Notes: generated by a model from the sequence alone, not told the origin. A DNA stretch of 64,000 nt from Rhodococcus oxybenzonivorans (GCF_003130705.1 NZ_CP021354.1:1984001-2048000), one strand, 5' to 3'; positions 35,729-44,225 are shown, counted from the first letter of the stretch. Made by a program: numbers and translations.

Positions 35729-36334
35729 ATGGAAAGCAGCCGGCCACTCACCTTGCGGTGGTGGCGACTCGCGCCGTGGAGCCGGAATTCGTTAATGCGT
35801 CCCACTGATCGGGTCGAGTCGCTCGCGGTCCTGACGGTCGCCCTCTTCGTGCTGATGCTGGTGCCCTGTGCGGCGGCATTCGGTACGGTCACCTACACCG
35901 ACCTGAGCGAACAGTCCCTGACCGACCGCGTCAACCGGCATGTGACAGCGGCCGTCCTTGTCGATGACCCGCGGCCCCGAATGGACGACGGGTTCACCCG
36001 TTCTCCGCTGATCCATGACTACGCCCCGGCACGGTGGGCAGGGTCCGACGGATTACCTCGCACAGGGGATGTGGAGGCCCCACCGAATGCACAAGTGGGC
36101 GATACCGTCGACGTCTGGATCGATGCGAACGGCGACGTCGTGGACGCACCGAGAACCGGAACGGAGAACGCCGCAATCGCGGTGAGCGCAGCACTATGTG
36201 TGTGGGCAATCGGCGCGACCACGGCCATTCTTCTTCTGGCAATCGGCAGATGGGCAGGCGCGCGCAACCGGATGCGGCAGTGGGATCGTGAATGGGGCAA
36301 CGTCGACCGGACCCCGGGATGGACGATCAATTGA
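35729..36334 (+). CDS. Rv1733c-like two-helix membrane protein
   Basis: 201 residues. A conserved start region SRNSLMRPTDRVESLAVL leads into a first membrane helix (LTVALFVLMLVPCAAAFGT). An extracytoplasmic middle with GDTVDVWIDANGDVVDAP follows, then a second helix near the C terminus (AAIAVSAALCVWAIGAT). This is the layout and signature of M. tuberculosis Rv1733c, a DosR-regulon latency antigen of unknown function. GAGGAGG lies just before the ATG at 35729. Confidence 0.8.
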   Translation: MESSRPLTLRWWRLAPWSRNSLMRPTDRVESLAVLTVALFVLMLVPCAAAFGTVTYTDLSEQSLTDRVNRHVTAAVLVDDPRPRMDDGFTRSPLIHDYAPARWAGSDGLPRTGDVEAPPNAQVGDTVDVWIDANGDVVDAPRTGTENAAIAVSAALCVWAIGATTAILLLAIGRWAGARNRMRQWDREWGNVDRTPGWTIN

Positions 36335-36384
36335 CCACAGTTCGATTGACGACAACCGGAACAATCACGTCACCGGGAGCAACG

Positions 36385-37383
36385 ATGACCTCCGCAGTAC
36401 CCGACCGAGCCTCTCTCGAATCCGCAGTGGCCCTTGCGTGCAGGGCACCGTCGCTCCACAACAGCCAGCCCTGGCGTTGGGTCGTCGACCGGTACGGGCT
36501 TTCACTGTTCAGCGATCCTGATCGCCTGCTTCCCGCGACGGACGACTTCGGTCGTCAAATGGTGATTTCCTGCGGCGCTGCGCTCAACCATCTCGAATAT
36601 GCCTTCGCTGCACAGGGCTGGGGCATCGACATCGATCGGATGCCGGCCCGAGCCGACCGCGAGCTCCTTGCGACGGTAGGAATGTTCCACCAGCGTGAGA
36701 TCGTGCCGGACGACGCCCGTCTGGCGGAAGCAATCCCGACGAGAAGTACCGACAGGTTGCCGTTCGCTGCACCACCATCGTGGGACGAGACAACCCCGCA
36801 TCTGCAAGCCGTGTCGGAAAGAAGCGGGGTTCGCCTCGTCGTTCTCGGCGAGCGCAGCCGAGCAGCGCTAGAGGAGGCCTCCCTGCGGCTCTCCGGTCTC
36901 CGTGGGGGCAATCCGGTGTATCAAGCAGAACTCCGATGGTGGGCCGGTCATCCGGATCCTTTCCCGCAGGGGGTTCCCGAAGCGGCGTTACCGTCAGCCA
37001 CCCAACGCCGTTCCGTGTCGTTGGCTCGCGACTTCCCCTCGGGCACCGCCGCATCCGCGGATCCGGCCGCACTGCAGGATCAGGCCGCGATCCTGTTGCT
37101 CACCACCGACGCAGATTCCAGGCTCGACTGGCTGCGGTGTGGCGAGGCACTGTCCGCTGTGCTGCTCACCTGCGCATCCCGCGGGCTCGCCACGTGTCCG
37201 GTCACTCACCTCACCGAGATGCCGGCGACTCGTACCCTCGTCCGTGACCTCTCCTCGGACCCTGGGTTGCCCCAAGTACTCATTCGGGTGGGAGTGGCGA
37301 CCCATGAGCAGACGCTTCCGACCACATCTCGTCGTCCGCTGTCCGAAGTTCTCTTCAAGGTCCGGCCGACACCACCTGAATAA
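36385..37383 (+). CDS. Acg-family nitroreductase-like flavoprotein
   Basis: 332 residues with ALACRAPSLHNSQPWRW, FGRQMVISCGAALNHLEYAF, RWWAGHPDPFPQGVP and DWLRCGEALSAVLL. It is a close paralogue of the gene at 34149 and the best intact member of the family here. GGGAG lies five bases before the ATG. It follows the Rv1733c-like gene by 50 bp and is probably co-transcribed from the box at 35586. Part of its 3' end is duplicated at 48592-48808. Confidence 0.85.
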   Translation: MTSAVPDRASLESAVALACRAPSLHNSQPWRWVVDRYGLSLFSDPDRLLPATDDFGRQMVISCGAALNHLEYAFAAQGWGIDIDRMPARADRELLATVGMFHQREIVPDDARLAEAIPTRSTDRLPFAAPPSWDETTPHLQAVSERSGVRLVVLGERSRAALEEASLRLSGLRGGNPVYQAELRWWAGHPDPFPQGVPEAALPSATQRRSVSLARDFPSGTAASADPAALQDQAAILLLTTDADSRLDWLRCGEALSAVLLTCASRGLATCPVTHLTEMPATRTLVRDLSSDPGLPQVLIRVGVATHEQTLPTTSRRPLSEVLFKVRPTPPE

Positions 37384-37527
37384 GGACTCCGCGCCGATCA
37401 CCACCCATTGGCGCCCCGCAAGATGGGGGAGGGGACTGTAAGAACAACAGCGCTATTTTACCCATCTCTCCCGCTGTCACCTCTCCACCGCAGTCATTCC
37501 CTCCTGCTGACATGAGTCCTGGAATAA

Positions 37528-37541
37528 AGGACCGTTGGCCC
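37528..37541 (+). promoter_or_regulatory. DosR-like box before broken hspX
   Basis: AGGACCGTTGGCCC fits GNGNC-N4-GNCNC except for the first base and carries the GGACC-GTTGGCCC look of mycobacterial boxes. It lies 71 bp before the hspX remnant. The control site has outlived its gene, unless it now serves the small membrane protein and hrp1 downstream. Confidence 0.55.
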
Positions 37542-37611
37542 TACTACCTTCGCTCGATGGGGAGTGGACTCGGAGAGGTCAAGCAACCATCTCCCAGTTC
37601 TGGAGCCAGCT

Positions 37612-37849
37612 ATGAGCATTCGGTCGCACCATCGTCCACGCCAGGCACTGCTCCCGGCGTGGCCGTCACCGCCGGACTGGTCCGATCTGATGGCCAGGTT
37701 CGAGGCGATGCCTCCGTGGACCTCGCTCGAAGGGCACATGATCGCGTCGAGGAATCCTGACGGTGACGATGCCGGTAACCGAATCACCGACACCGGAAAA
37801 GCACGTCGAAATCAAGAAGATCACCCCCGGCGGTGAAAAGAGAAACTGA
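37612..37849 (+). pseudogene. hspX/acr-type Hsp20 gene lacking its alpha-crystallin core
   Basis: The first 50 or so codons encode an Hsp20 N-terminal arm of the HspX type (DWSDLMARFEAMPPWTSLEG then HMI) with GGAG six bases before the ATG. After about 37748 the frame changes. In the +1 frame the sequence reads straight into a typical Hsp20 C-terminal end (GILTVTMPVTE, then KHVEIKKITP) with a stop at 37847. The whole alpha-crystallin domain, roughly 80-90 residues by comparison with the family, has been deleted at the join near 37753. Confidence 0.75.
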
Positions 37850-37885
37850 CCGGCCCAGCTGCGTCCGGTACGAATCAGCCACACC

Positions 37886-38044
37886 ATGGCGAAGCCGATC
37901 GTCCCCATCATCGCGGTCCTGTGGCTGATCCTCGCTGCGATCGGCGCCTGGAGCCGCATCGCCTTCGCGTTCGCCGCCATGGCCGCCGTCGTACTGGGAA
38001 CGTACCTGCTGGCCAGTGCGGTCACCCGCTCGGGCGGGCTCTGA
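37886..38044 (+). CDS. Small two-helix membrane protein
   Basis: 52 residues from the ATG at 37886: MAKPIVPI followed by two hydrophobic helices (IAVLWLILAAIGAW and FAFAAMAAVVLGTYLLASAV). Codon use is normal for the genome, but there is no clear ribosome binding site. It lies between the hspX remnant and hrp1. No family recognised. Confidence 0.5.
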   Translation: MAKPIVPIIAVLWLILAAIGAWSRIAFAFAAMAAVVLGTYLLASAVTRSGGL

Positions 38045-38103
38045 AGGCTCCGCTTCGGGCCTGTCAACTGATTGTTTTGCAACCTTTTTGGAGGTTTTAC
38101 GCC

Positions 38104-38538
38104 ATGACCACAGCACGTGACATTATGCACACCGGTGCGACCTGCATCGGCGAACACGACACCCTCACCACCGCCGCGCAACGCATGCGGGAACTCGACG
38201 TCGGGGCGTTGCCGATCTGCGGCGACGACGACCGACTCCGCGGCATCATCACTGACCGTGATATCGTCCTCAAATGCGTTGCGACCGAGAATGATCCGAC
38301 TACGATGATTGCGGGCGATCTCGCACAGGGCAGCGCTTACCATGTCGATGCCGGAGCGAGCGTTGAACAGGTCATCACCGTGATGGAAGAACACCAGATC
38401 CGCCGCCTGCCCGTCCTCGACGAGCACCGCTTGGTCGGCATGATCAGCGAAGCTGACATTGCCCGTCACCTGCCCGAACACGCCGTCGGATCGTTCGTCG
38501 AAGCCATCTGCGCACCGAAAGCACTCCCGAGCCACTGA
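38104..38538 (+). CDS. hrp1: CBS-pair hypoxic response protein 1
   Basis: 144 residues, two CBS motifs with very high similarity to M. tuberculosis Hrp1 (Rv2626c): TARDIMHTG, GALPICGDDDRLRGIITDRD, then MEEHQIRRLPVLDEHRLVGM and ADIARHLPEHA. Hrp1 is among the most strongly DosR-induced proteins and is a metal-binding CBS dimer. GGAGG lies nine bases before the ATG. The Rv2625c-like M50 protease is nearby, as in mycobacteria where the two are neighbours. Confidence 0.9.
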   Translation: MTTARDIMHTGATCIGEHDTLTTAAQRMRELDVGALPICGDDDRLRGIITDRDIVLKCVATENDPTTMIAGDLAQGSAYHVDAGASVEQVITVMEEHQIRRLPVLDEHRLVGMISEADIARHLPEHAVGSFVEAICAPKALPSH

Positions 38539-38539
38539 T

Positions 38540-38573
38540 CTCGCTGCCGGGGAGGGCCTCCCGCGGCAGCGAG
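38540..38573 (+). terminator. Stem-loop after hrp1
   Basis: CTCGCTGCCG and CGGCAGCGAG form a perfect 10-bp stem one base after the hrp1 stop, with a further GGGAG/CTCCC stem inside the loop. No T tract follows, as is common for actinobacterial terminators. Confidence 0.6.
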
Positions 38574-38699
38574 GAGATGTCGTCGGTCGACCACATCCCG
38601 ATCCACACCCATCCGGACAATCGTCGCGGTGCGCGAGCCCTGCGATCAGGCAGCCGAACACCCCGCCGCTCAGGTCGCCGCCCGCCCCATGAGGTAGTC

Positions 38700-38917
38700 G
38701 GGCCTGTGCGCGGTGGCGTCGGACGGGATCATCGGCTTCGCCGACCAGGCATCGCTCACCATGTCCACCCTGGTCGTCCTCCCTGGTCCTCGGTATCGAG
38801 GTCGCCCTGTTGGCGGCCGCGTTCGGATCCGTCTACAGCTGCACCCACGGCATGATGTTCGCCCGCACCCCTGCTCGGGATCTGGCGGGCGTTTCCCCTA
38901 GTCCGCGGGCGGCGTAA
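38700..38917 (+). pseudogene. Membrane-protein remnant, unidentified
   Basis: Two pieces read like membrane protein in different frames: AVASDGIIGFADQASLTMST, then after a shift near 38780 LVLGIEVALLAAAFGSVYSC and GMMFARTPARDLAG with a TAA at 38915. No family was recognised. The flanks 38574-38699 and 38918-39043 show nothing else. Confidence 0.4.
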
Positions 38918-39043
38918 ACACCGAGGGCTGCGCGCGGATTGGGGGTAGGGGAGCGGGCCAGCGGAAGAGGGTTCCGTCGCGTTGATGGTGAAGCGTCGGT
39001 TGGTGTCTCGCGGGCTAGGTGGATGATTTGCTGCCGATCCGGT

Positions 39044-40237
39044 TCAGTCGGGACCGCCGCTACTGCTACTGCCACTGCCACTGCCTGGCATCGTCGGATG
39101 GTCGCGGAGGGAAAGTCCGAGCGCGGTCCGATCGCAGCCCCGCACGAGGTCGGTGGCCGTGACGATGCCCGTCAGGTGCTGCTCACTGTCGACGACTGCG
39201 ATCAGATCCAGACCCGGTCGGAGCAGCACCGCCCTGGTCACGTCCGCCAACAGCGTGTCACCGGTCACGATGTCGGCGTCGGGCAGGGTCCGTGCGAGTG
39301 ACCCGATAGTCGTCCGGCGTCGCGCCGCCGGGGTTGTCCGGGCCAGATCACTCAGAGTGATCACCCCGACGGGGTGAACGTCCGGGTCGACGACCGGGAA
39401 GATCCGGTGGTGGGACGACGATGCCTTACTTGCCAGGAATTCTTCGACGGTGTCACCCGCGGCCGCGGCGACGGGGGTGGGTGTCATCGCATCGGCCACG
39501 TGAAGGTCACCGAGACGGTGCCGTGCCGATGCGGTCATCAGTTCCACATGCGCTGCCGACCGGAGAAACCACCCGAGCAGCATCAACCAGATTCCGCCGC
39601 TTCCGAAGACGTTCGCCTGTGCGCCGCCGAGCAGGATCAGCACCAGTCCCAGGGCCCGCCCGCTCCTGGCCGCCGACGTGGCGGCGGCGAGCCTGTCTCC
39701 GCTCCGATGCCACAGGACGGCACGGAGCACCCGGCCGCCGTCCAAGGGCGCGCCTGGCAGCAGATTGAATATTGCAACGATCAGGTTCGCCGTTCCGAGC
39801 CAGACGAGGGCAGCGGTCACGAGCGGACCGGTGACCTGTTCGACCGCGAAGGCGACGACGAGAGAGACCACACCGATGAGCAGGCTGGTGATCGGTCCGG
39901 CGAGTGCGATATGGAGGTCTGCCTTTGGATCGGGTGGTTCCTCACGCAGCTCGGACATCCCACCCAGCAACCACAGGGTCACCCGGTCGACAGAGACGCC
40001 ATGGCGGCGCGCGACGAGGGAGTGAGCGAACTCGTGCGCGACGAGAGTCAGGATGAACCCTGTCGCGGCCACCGTGCCGATGATCCAGTAGAGCAAAACG
40101 GGCCGACCGGCGAAATGCACCGGCAGTATCGACAGCGACAGCAGTGAAGCCAACAGCGCAAGTGTCGGGAGAAGCGACCAGTGCACCGAGATCCGGATGC
40201 CCGCAATCCGGCCGGCGGGAATCGCTCCGCGCAACAT
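39044..40237 (-). CDS. Site-2-type M50 metalloprotease with CBS pair, Rv2625c-like
   Basis: 397 residues. The membrane part has the zinc site HEFAH (in LTLVAHEFAHSLVARR) and the second motif LLPGAPLDGGRVLRA, with about six hydrophobic helices. A CBS pair follows (about 245-370), then a short Gly/Ser-rich tail. It matches the DosR-regulon protein Rv2625c, which neighbours hrp1. The ATG at 40237 has AGGAG seven bases upstream. It should cleave within membranes; substrates are unknown, and the CBS pair suggests nucleotide control. Confidence 0.85.
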   Translation of the reverse strand: MLRGAIPAGRIAGIRISVHWSLLPTLALLASLLSLSILPVHFAGRPVLLYWIIGTVAATGFILTLVAHEFAHSLVARRHGVSVDRVTLWLLGGMSELREEPPDPKADLHIALAGPITSLLIGVVSLVVAFAVEQVTGPLVTAALVWLGTANLIVAIFNLLPGAPLDGGRVLRAVLWHRSGDRLAAATSAARSGRALGLVLILLGGAQANVFGSGGIWLMLLGWFLRSAAHVELMTASARHRLGDLHVADAMTPTPVAAAAGDTVEEFLASKASSSHHRIFPVVDPDVHPVGVITLSDLARTTPAARRRTTIGSLARTLPDADIVTGDTLLADVTRAVLLRPGLDLIAVVDSEQHLTGIVTATDLVRGCDRTALGLSLRDHPTMPGSGSGSSSSGGPD

Positions 40238-40329
40238 CGGGCATCTCCTGGTGGAAGCTGGGGTCGCCGGACGCGACCCGAACCCATTCCATTCCACTCC
40301 GGGCCGGATTGATACGGCAGGGTCATTGG

Positions 40330-40614
40330 TCACGTTCGCCGGGACTGCAGCCACCGCACGGTCGATTCGGTCTCCGCACCGAGTTCGGTCAGCCGTAGGT
40401 CGCCCGAATTCCGAACCGGTTGCCTAAGCCTGTCGCGGCCGTCGGCGTATCGTTCCAGGACTTTGCGCATATCCGCGACCGCCTTCTGACGGTTCCCTGC
40501 ATCTTGGATCTGGGCGAGTTGACGCTCGAGACTGATCGTAAAGTCGGCGTAATCGTCGTCTTTACCTGTTCCTTCAGTGGGATTTCGTTGGCGACGGGGG
40601 GTCGGCGGCCCCAA
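40330..40614 (-). CDS. Small coiled protein or 3' continuation of upstream gene
   Basis: About 94 codons with coding character toward the 3' end (FTISLERQLAQIQDAGNRQK, then MRKVLERYADGRDRL). There is no ATG or GTG; a TTG at 40614 is the only usual start, and the frame overlaps the end of the gene at 40574 by 41 bp. It is either a small coupled gene or the original C-terminal part of that gene after a frameshift. Confidence 0.4.
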   Translation of the reverse strand: MGPPTPRRQRNPTEGTGKDDDYADFTISLERQLAQIQDAGNRQKAVADMRKVLERYADGRDRLRQPVRNSGDLRLTELGAETESTVRWLQSRRT

Positions 40615-41311
40615 CGATCTGATCGACCCGCTCGTGGAATATTCGCCAGCGTCGCTCGTTCTCGTGCGTGGGCACCGCGCTGCGAGCCGCGAGATCCGCG
40701 GCAAAAGTGAGCATCTCCGAGGCCGAGAACAGATACCGCGGAACGACACGGTGCGCAGTGAGATCCGCGCGCAGGGCGGCCGGGGTGAAGTCGACCCGCC
40801 CGAGGATCGCGACCGCGCGGTCGAGGTTGCGGGCGATGAGATCGGCCATCGACGCACACTGCCAATCGTTGCTCACGATACGGTGCCGCTCGGCCAGCAG
40901 ATCCGCAAGTTCCGGGTAGCTCAGCAATGACTCCAACATGTCCCATGCCGTGGACATCGCGGACGTCAGCCACTGCCCGGTCGCCCGGTTCGCCTCGGCT
41001 AGCGCGCGGAGATCACGTTTCAGATTTGTGATCTCCGCAGGCTCGCCACCCCCCTCCATGAACAAGATCCCGAGCGTCTCTGTGGCGCGATCATCATTGA
41101 GGTCGGGAGCTCCTGCGAACGGGCTGAGGTACTTCTCGCCAGACGGTTCGACCACCAACCACCGCTCGGCCAGTGCCTGTAATGCCCGTGAATTTCGTTG
41201 CAACCGGATCACGTCATGAAATGGTGATTCAGAATAAAACTTCTCGTGCTCGCGGTGAAACCGCGCGAGGTTGCGCACCGTGAGCAGCAGCTGGTCTCGC
41301 TCCGTCTGCAT
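40574..41311 (-). CDS. Hypothetical helical protein
   Basis: 245 residues, largely helical, soluble and Trp/Arg-rich. The N-terminal half (MQTERDQLLLTVRNLARFH) is followed by RNSRALQALAERWLVVEP and, in the middle, WLTSAMSTAWDMLESLLSYP. No catalytic motif or family is recognised. It lies upstream of the M50 protease in the same direction. Its 3' end overlaps another coding-like frame, so the original protein may have been longer. Confidence 0.6.
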   Translation of the reverse strand: MQTERDQLLLTVRNLARFHREHEKFYSESPFHDVIRLQRNSRALQALAERWLVVEPSGEKYLSPFAGAPDLNDDRATETLGILFMEGGGEPAEITNLKRDLRALAEANRATGQWLTSAMSTAWDMLESLLSYPELADLLAERHRIVSNDWQCASMADLIARNLDRAVAILGRVDFTPAALRADLTAHRVVPRYLFSASEMLTFAADLAARSAVPTHENERRWRIFHERVDQIVGAADPPSPTKSH

Positions 41312-41430
41312 CGTTCGAGCGTGGCACGGCGCAGCGAGACATCGCCGGCGAATCGGAGAACTCTCGCATCATCGGGGTAGTTTTCTCCGCGTGGAGCAGT
41401 TCGGGGGCGGTCGGTAGGGTTTTCTCCCAC

Positions 41431-41616
41431 CTGTTTGCCAGCTGTCGCTGCTGGTCGACAAGGCCGAACATGCCCACGAGTTGGTCGAGATCACCCGCAA
41501 CGGGCACTGCCGCGGTCCTGCTGGGCGCCGACGATTACGACGCGTTGCGGGAGACGATCGCGGTGCTGTCGGATACCGATCTGCTGGCGGCGCACCTCGC
41601 CGGCCGTTTGCGGTAA
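41431..41616 (+). pseudogene. Phd/YefM-type antitoxin fragment
   Basis: LSLLVDKAEHAHELVEITRN and, after a one-base shift, GTAAVLLGADDYDALRETIA then LSDTDLLAAHLAGRLR make up most of a Phd/YefM antitoxin. The start region is missing and no toxin gene follows. It is a dead toxin-antitoxin remnant. Confidence 0.65.
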
Positions 41617-41882
41617 TCAAGGATCGAGTATCACCAGCCCTTCCGTGCCCGTGACAGCCGTTCACCGATCAGTGACCGGCCAAGAATCCGCCCCCGGTGT
41701 GCGAGTTCTCCGGTGAGCATCTTGTGAGCACGTCGTTCGTCAGTGCGCCGAATTCGATGGTGGTCGAGATATCGCCGGTTCGTTACGGGCTGGGATGTAC
41801 GTTCGCTCGCGCGTTTCACGTGCTGGCCATCGAGAAAGGAAAATTTTGCCGCGCCTCGGGCAGCCGATCGTTCGGCCGGCGG
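41617..41882 (+). other. Gene-free stretch
   Basis: No frame in this 266-bp region shows convincing coding character or a recognisable family on either strand. It is probably decayed DNA downstream of the antitoxin remnant. Confidence 0.4.
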
Positions 41883-42056
41883 TCAGCGGCGGAAAAATGA
41901 ACGTAGGGTGCGACGCTGGTCCTGGACCGGGGTGGTGTCCTGACGGCAGATGCAGCGGTCGGCGGTAGGCACGGAGCTCATGACGGTGTCGACGTGTCGG
42001 CCGCAACCGCCCCAGCCTGTTTTGCCGCAGTTCGGGCAGGTGACGGGATAGCACAT
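41883..42056 (-). CDS. Small zinc-ribbon-like protein
   Basis: 57 residues starting MCYPVTCPNCGKTGWGGCG, then a second Cys pair in DRCICRQD and a basic tail. The CxxC pairs suggest a zinc or redox-active site. AGGAGG lies six bases before the ATG. It lies 47 bp downstream of the thioredoxin gene in the persulfide module and is probably part of that unit. Function unknown. Confidence 0.7.
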   Translation of the reverse strand: MCYPVTCPNCGKTGWGGCGRHVDTVMSSVPTADRCICRQDTTPVQDQRRTLRSFFRR

Positions 42057-42103
42057 GGGGATCCTCCTGGGTACCAGAGCGAGGCTCGGGTGAACGGTTC
42101 GGG

Positions 42104-42478
42104 TCAGGCGCCGGCGACTGCGCGTCGTTCGGTGACCGTCGCGTGCACCCGAGCCATGTCGAGGGCCTTCACCTGGTCGATCAGGTCGTCGAGGGCGGGC
42201 GCGGGCAGTACCCCGGGCCTGGAGTAGACGAGCACGCCTTCGCGGAAGGCCATGATGGTGGGGATCGACCGGATGTTCGCCATGGCGGCGAGTTGCTGCT
42301 CGGCTTCGGTGTCGACCTTCGCGTGCACGATATCTGGATGCGCGGCCGAGGACTTCTCGAAAACCGGGGCGAAGGCGCGGCAGGGTCCGCACCAGGAGGC
42401 CCAGAAGTCGACAAGCACGATGTCGTTGTCGGCGATCGTGGACTCGAAGTCCACGAGGGTGAGATTTTTCGTTGCCAT
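42104..42478 (-). CDS. trxA: Thioredoxin
   Basis: 124 residues with the thioredoxin active site WASWCGPCR, VDTEAEQQLAAMANI and the cis-proline loop IRSIPTIM. It lies between the zinc-ribbon gene and the MBL/rhodanese gene in the same direction. It may reduce persulfides or rhodanese cysteines formed by its neighbour. The name follows the fold; it need not be the housekeeping thioredoxin. Confidence 0.85.
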   Translation of the reverse strand: MATKNLTLVDFESTIADNDIVLVDFWASWCGPCRAFAPVFEKSSAAHPDIVHAKVDTEAEQQLAAMANIRSIPTIMAFREGVLVYSRPGVLPAPALDDLIDQVKALDMARVHATVTERRAVAGA

Positions 42479-42523
42479 CCGTTGGGTTCCTTCGTTGATC
42501 GGGACTGCGTGTGGCCTGAACGA

Positions 42524-43903
42524 TCAGGCGCGGACGTGCGCCTCGGCCCAGGCGTTGTAACCGCCGAGCAGGTCGGTTACGTTCTCGAAGCCCTGCGCCC
42601 GCAGCAGCGACGCGGCCACACTCGACCGCCAGCCGCCCGCGCAGTGCACCACGATCGGCTTGCCGGTGGGTACCTGCTCGAGCCGGGGGCGCAACTGCGC
42701 CAGCGGAATCGGCACCGCCCCCGGTATCGTCCCGAACTCCCGCTCGCCCGGGTTACGGATGTCGACCAGGGTCACCGCATCGACGGCGAGCAGAGCGTCG
42801 AGCTCGTCGATGGTGGTGCGTTGCGCCGACTGCGCGAGATCAGCCAGCTCGGCCGGAAAGAGCCGGTCGTGGCCGACGTTGAGGTAGCCGATCACATTGT
42901 CCGAGCCGATCCGCGCCAGCCGCACCGCAGCGTCCTGCTCCTCGCCCGGGTAGGTAATCAGCACCAGCTTCTCGCCCACTTCGGCGACCATCCCGCCCGT
43001 CTCGGCGAACCGGCCGTCGAACCCGACATTGACCGAGCCGCCCAGATGCCCGGCCGCGAAGTCGTCCACGCTGCGCGCGTCGACCACCCGGATACCGGTG
43101 ACGATTTCGGCGCGCACCCGCTCCGGCGGGAGTTCGGGAATCGCCCGATCGCGGGTGAGGAGAGGATGAACTCGCTTGTTCATCGCGGCGTCGACCGAGA
43201 AGTACGACGGCGCCGCGGGTTGTCCCGCGGTGACCAACGCGACAAAGACGTCCTCGCTCATCGGCTGCACCGACGGATTGGTGGCGCGCTGCTCCCCGAT
43301 AGTCGAGGTCAGCTCCGTCGAAAGGTTCTTCCCGCAGGACGAGCCGGCGCCGTGGGCGGGCATGACGGTGACCTGATCGGGCAGGGTGAGCAGCTTCTCG
43401 TGCACCGTTCGGTACATCGTCCGGGCCAGGTCGGTGTTGGATCCGTGGCCGAGGTTGACCAAGTCCGGCCGGCCGACGTCGCCGATGAACAACGAGTCGC
43501 CGGTCAGCACCGCGGTCGGGGTCGCCCCCGCTCGCTCGCGCACCAGCACCGAGATCGACTCCCAGGTATGTCCCGGGGTCGACAGGATCTCGAGCTCGAC
43601 CTCGCCGAGGCGAATCTGCTCGCCGTCGGCTAGGCGGCGGATCGGGTAGTCGGTCTCGGCGGCCTCGCCGAACCCGATCCACGCCCCGGTTGCCTCGACC
43701 AATTCGAGGTGGCCGGAGACGAAATCCGCGTGGAAGTGGGTGTTGATCACACCTTCGATCCGCAACCCGTGCTTGTCGGCGTCGTCGAGGTACTCGCCGA
43801 TGTCCCGGCGCGGGTCGACCACCACCGCTCGGCCGGTGCTCTCGTCACCGATCAGGTATGAAGCGTGCGACAGGCACTCGATGTAGTACTGCTCGAGAAT
43901 CAT
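42524..43903 (-). CDS. MBL-fold persulfide-dioxygenase-like protein with two rhodanese domains
   Basis: 459 residues. An N-terminal metallo-beta-lactamase domain of the ETHE1/persulfide dioxygenase type (THFHADFVSGH, TPGHTWES, TGDSLFIGDVGRPDL) is followed by two rhodanese domains (about 265-350 and 370-459). Only the last has the catalytic cysteine loop (VVHCAGGWRS). The same architecture is found in CstB-type sulfur transferases. It should oxidise glutathione/thiol persulfide and move sulfane sulfur. The ATG at 43903 follows GGAGG; two CstR-like operators lie 50-85 bp upstream. Confidence 0.85.
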   Translation of the reverse strand: MILEQYYIECLSHASYLIGDESTGRAVVVDPRRDIGEYLDDADKHGLRIEGVINTHFHADFVSGHLELVEATGAWIGFGEAAETDYPIRRLADGEQIRLGEVELEILSTPGHTWESISVLVRERAGATPTAVLTGDSLFIGDVGRPDLVNLGHGSNTDLARTMYRTVHEKLLTLPDQVTVMPAHGAGSSCGKNLSTELTSTIGEQRATNPSVQPMSEDVFVALVTAGQPAAPSYFSVDAAMNKRVHPLLTRDRAIPELPPERVRAEIVTGIRVVDARSVDDFAAGHLGGSVNVGFDGRFAETGGMVAEVGEKLVLITYPGEEQDAAVRLARIGSDNVIGYLNVGHDRLFPAELADLAQSAQRTTIDELDALLAVDAVTLVDIRNPGEREFGTIPGAVPIPLAQLRPRLEQVPTGKPIVVHCAGGWRSSVAASLLRAQGFENVTDLLGGYNAWAEAHVRA

Positions 43904-43951
43904 GCGTTCCTCCATCGGGTCGATGTCCTCGTATGAGCAACATGGTGCCAT

Positions 43952-43987
43952 ATACCCCATGGGGTATGTCAAGTACCCCTGGGGGTA
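43952..43987 (+). promoter_or_regulatory. Two CsoR/CstR-type operators
   Basis: ATACCCCATGGGGTAT (43952-43967, perfect palindrome) and TACCCCTGGGGGTA (43974-43987) lie before the leftward MBL/rhodanese gene. The A/T-flanked C4-N2-G4 form is the type bound by CsoR-family repressors. The following 43988-44225 stretch shows no gene. Confidence 0.75.
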
Positions 43988-44225
43988 TGCATTTTATGCT
44001 GGGTTATCTCGACCGGAATTTTCTTGGAGACGGAAGTCGGCACTGCCGTCGGCGTCCTAGCTATGCGCTCGGGCCAGCCGTGGGGCCCCTCGCCGCCGCC
44101 GGGTGAAAGCGGCGCATGGCTGGCGAGGTTCCCGCGACAGCAGGCGCCGAGCCGAACTGGCGCGGATCCTTCTGGGCTCTTTGCCCGCTCGCGTCGCGGG
44201 CAATCGGGCACACTTGCAGACCTGC

